Below, piece after piece: positions 61,814-64,000 of a DNA stretch of 64,000 nt. The notes under the pieces are model-generated. The model saw nothing but the letters and a program-made list of their open reading frames with translations, was not told the origin of the DNA and ran no database searches. This DNA comes from Streptomyces tubercidicus (GTDB taxonomy: Bacteria; Actinomycetota; Actinomycetes; Streptomycetales; Streptomycetaceae): NCBI RefSeq assembly GCF_027497495.1, contig NZ_CP114205.1:1922001-1986000 (forward strand), written 5' to 3'. Within the stretch, counting starts at the first letter, position 1. Each line of letters begins with the position of its first letter. The position numbers were made by a program, and so were the translations under genes.

Positions 61814-63970
61814 GTGCAGGCGCAGCCGCGGGGCACCGATCCGGTGGACCGCCTCGACCCGGTAGTCCTGCACCACATCGTCAACACGCTCGGGTGGCCC
61901 GATCTGCGCCCCCTGCAGAAGGCCGCCGTGCATCCGCTGATGGACGGCGAGGACGCGATCCTTCTCGCGCCGACGGCAGGCGGGAAGACGGAGGCCGCCA
62001 CCTTCCCGCTGTTGTCCGCAATGCGACAGAAGCACTGGAACGGCACCTCCGTCCTCTACCTGGCCCCGCTCAAGGCGCTTCTGAACAACCTGGTGCACCG
62101 GGTCGACAGCTACGCCCAGTGGCTGGGACGCCGAGCCGTCCTCTGGCATGGCGACACCCCCGAGTCCGTACGCCGCCGCATCCGCACCGAGTCCCCCGAC
62201 TTCCTGCTCACCACGCCCGAGTCCCTCGAAGCGATGCTTATCAGCGTCAAGACCGACCACACGCACATGCTGGGCCGGGTGCGTGCCGTCGTCGTCGACG
62301 AGGTGCACGCCTTCGCCGGGGACGACCGCGGCTGGCACCTGCTCGCCGTACTCGAACGCCTGGAGCGGCTGGCCGGCCACCGCATCCAGCGCATCGGGCT
62401 CTCCGCCACCGTCGGCAACCCCGACACCCTGCTTACCTGGCTCCAGGGTGCAAGCCCCGCCGACCGCCCCGGCCGGGTCGTCGCCCCCGGCCTCACCCTG
62501 CCCGCCACTACAGATGCCACCAGCGCCACCGAACTCCCGCGCCCCACAGGCGAAGTGGAGCTCGACTACGTCGGTTCGCTCGCCAACGCCGCCAAAGTGA
62601 TCTCCGCCCTGCACTGGGGCGAAAAGCGGCTCGTCTTCTGCGACTCCCGCAAGCAGGTGGAAGAACTCGGTGCGGCCCTGCGCGCCCGCGACGTCACCGT
62701 GTTCCTCTCCCACGCCTCGCTCTCCACCGATGAACGCGCCCGATCCGAGCAAGCCTTCGCCGAAGCCCGCGACTGCGTCATCGTCTCCACCTCCACTCTC
62801 GAACTCGGCATCGACGTGGGCGACCTCGACCGCGTCATCCAGATCGACTCACCCAGCACCGTGGCCTCCTTCCTGCAGCGCATCGGCCGGACCGGACGCC
62901 GCACCGGCACCTCCCGTAACTGCCTGTTCCTCACCACTCGGTTCGACACTCTGCTCCAAGCCGCCGGCCTGCTCACCCTGTGGGCCCGCGGCTGGGTGGA
63001 ACCCTTCACCCCGCCACCCTCACCCCGCCACCTCGTGGCACAGCAACTCCTCGCCCTCACCCTGCAGGAACACCGCATCGGCGACCGGCTGTGGCCCGAG
63101 CAGTGGAACGGCCTCACGCCCTTCGACCGGTCTGCCGCGCCCCTCCTGTCCCACTTGGTCGCCGGCGGCTTCCTCGACAGCGACGGTGGCATGTTGTTCA
63201 TCGGCCCCGAAGCCGAGAAACGCTTCGGCCGCCGGCACTTCATGGAGCTGACCGCCTCCTTCACCGCGCCCCCGGAATTCACCGTGCTCGCTGGACGTAC
63301 CGAGATCGGCACCACCGACCCCGCCGTCCTCACCGAGGAACGCCAGGGCCCGCGTCGCCTGCTCCTGGCCGGACGCAGCTGGCAGGTCACGTTCATCGAC
63401 TGGGCCCGACGTCGCGCCTTCGTCGAACCCGTCGAGGACGGTGGCATCGCCAAATGGCAGGGTAGCGAAGCCCGCGGCCTGTCGTACGCCCTCACCCGCG
63501 CCATGCGCGACGTTCTCCTCGGCACCGACCCCGTCGTCCGCCTCACTCGCCGTGCCATCGCGGCCCTCACCGAACTCCGTATGGACCGCGCACCCCACGA
63601 AGTGCACCCTGCGGGTGCCCTGTTGATCCGCGACGCGGACGCCGCCCGCTGGTGGACCTGGGCCGGATACCGCGCCAACGCCACACTCGCCGCTTCCCTG
63701 GGCAACCTCGCCGACCCTGTGCAGCGCCCTACCGACACCCACGTCCGACTTCGTCAGGACCTCGCCCCCGCGGACTGGAAAGCCGCCCGCGCCGAACTCC
63801 CTGACTCCCTCACCCTGCCCAGCGTCGACCCGCGCGCCGTCCGTGGCCTGAAGTTCTCGGTGGCCCTCCCTCCCCGCATCGCCACTACCACCCTTGCCGA
63901 ACGCCTCGCTGACCTCGACGGCGCCCTGGCAGCGGCCCGCGAGCCCGTGCGGGTGGAATGGAACGCCTGA
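61814..63970 (+). CDS. brxHI: BrxHI: BREX Lhr-like DEAD/H-box helicase
   Basis: A 718-residue superfamily 2 helicase resembling Lhr. Motif I is APTAGGKTEAA, motif Ia LAPLKALL, motif II DEVH, motif III SATVG, motif V STLELGIDVGD, and motif VI QRIGRTGRR; a winged-helix and Lhr-type C-terminal domain follow from about residue 400. BrxHI is the helicase that completes type 2 BREX operons. Start is the GTG at 61814 behind AGGAG. It is the last gene of the operon in this window; only 30 bases remain after its stop codon. Confidence 0.92.
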   Translation: MQAQPRGTDPVDRLDPVVLHHIVNTLGWPDLRPLQKAAVHPLMDGEDAILLAPTAGGKTEAATFPLLSAMRQKHWNGTSVLYLAPLKALLNNLVHRVDSYAQWLGRRAVLWHGDTPESVRRRIRTESPDFLLTTPESLEAMLISVKTDHTHMLGRVRAVVVDEVHAFAGDDRGWHLLAVLERLERLAGHRIQRIGLSATVGNPDTLLTWLQGASPADRPGRVVAPGLTLPATTDATSATELPRPTGEVELDYVGSLANAAKVISALHWGEKRLVFCDSRKQVEELGAALRARDVTVFLSHASLSTDERARSEQAFAEARDCVIVSTSTLELGIDVGDLDRVIQIDSPSTVASFLQRIGRTGRRTGTSRNCLFLTTRFDTLLQAAGLLTLWARGWVEPFTPPPSPRHLVAQQLLALTLQEHRIGDRLWPEQWNGLTPFDRSAAPLLSHLVAGGFLDSDGGMLFIGPEAEKRFGRRHFMELTASFTAPPEFTVLAGRTEIGTTDPAVLTEERQGPRRLLLAGRSWQVTFIDWARRRAFVEPVEDGGIAKWQGSEARGLSYALTRAMRDVLLGTDPVVRLTRRAIAALTELRMDRAPHEVHPAGALLIRDADAARWWTWAGYRANATLAASLGNLADPVQRPTDTHVRLRQDLAPADWKAARAELPDSLTLPSVDPRAVRGLKFSVALPPRIATTTLAERLADLDGALAAAREPVRVEWNA

Positions 63971-64000
63971 ACAACCAAACACGCCGCCCGTCGGCCCTCG

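Noticed and set aside
44962..63970. Reading the defence operon as a new system distinct from BREX.
   Set aside because: Every gene and the gene order match the described type 2 BREX (Pgl) system; only the pglX segment and the brxD repeat look unusual.

Overview
The window is high-GC actinobacterial chromosome. Codon use, GTG starts, purine-rich ribosome binding sites, many BTAD/SpoIIE/anti-sigma-type regulators and two sigma-B-family sigma factors all point to a Streptomyces or close relative. No rRNA or tRNA gene was recognised.

Layout. 1-4200: a left-truncated semialdehyde dehydrogenase, divergent from an MHS-type metabolite:proton symporter and a type-B carboxylesterase. 4491-15514: ordinary accessory genes. 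These are a DrrAB-like ABC exporter, a lipoprotein, a membrane SpoIIE phosphatase, a LysR/EamA divergent pair, a DinB protein, an XRE-cupin regulator, a second EamA transporter and an MFS protein. 15672-22959: a general-stress block with two SigB/SigF-type sigma factors, a small hydrophobic protein, a CsbD protein, a FUSC membrane protein, a ferritin-like protein, a decayed GH15 gene, an RsbW-like ATPase and a PRC-barrel protein. Five of these genes carry the same promoter-like signature (GNNT, exactly 15 bases, then GGG[T/C]A), so the block reads as a sigma-B-type regulon that includes both sigma genes. 23586-29996: a long-form GAPDH, a large secreted phosphoesterase/beta-propeller fusion and a NicO-family metal exporter with a His-rich loop. 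30089-33121: a PAS-GAF-PP2C-HATPase signalling protein divergent from a stand-alone RsbW-like ATPase.

33357-44225: an aromatic-amine catabolic cluster. In order it holds 3-hydroxyanthranilate 3,4-dioxygenase, a 2-aminomuconate-deaminase-like RidA protein, a two-component HpaB/HpaC-type flavin monooxygenase (best guess anthranilate 3-hydroxylase), a BTAD-NB-ARC-TPR regulator, then 4-oxalocrotonate decarboxylase and 2-oxopent-4-enoate hydratase on the opposite strand, an orphan PsuG and a DHA2 exporter. This fits anthranilate to 3-hydroxyanthranilate, meta-cleavage, aminomuconate, oxalocrotonate, oxopentenoate. The ACMS decarboxylase and the terminal aldolase/dehydrogenase are not in the window. 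The dehydrogenase at the left edge has the right family signature for the missing aminomuconate-semialdehyde step.

44226-64000: a 0.7-kb decayed junction, then a complete type 2 BREX (Pgl) phage-defence operon in canonical order: pglW kinase, pglX methyltransferase, pglY ATPase, pglZ phosphatase-like, brxD, brxHI helicase. The system type is known. Within it, two things stand out: an abrupt low-GC segment in the specificity half of pglX, and a perfect inverted repeat that overlaps the brxD ribosome binding site.

All functional calls come from reading motifs and family resemblance by eye; no database search was run.
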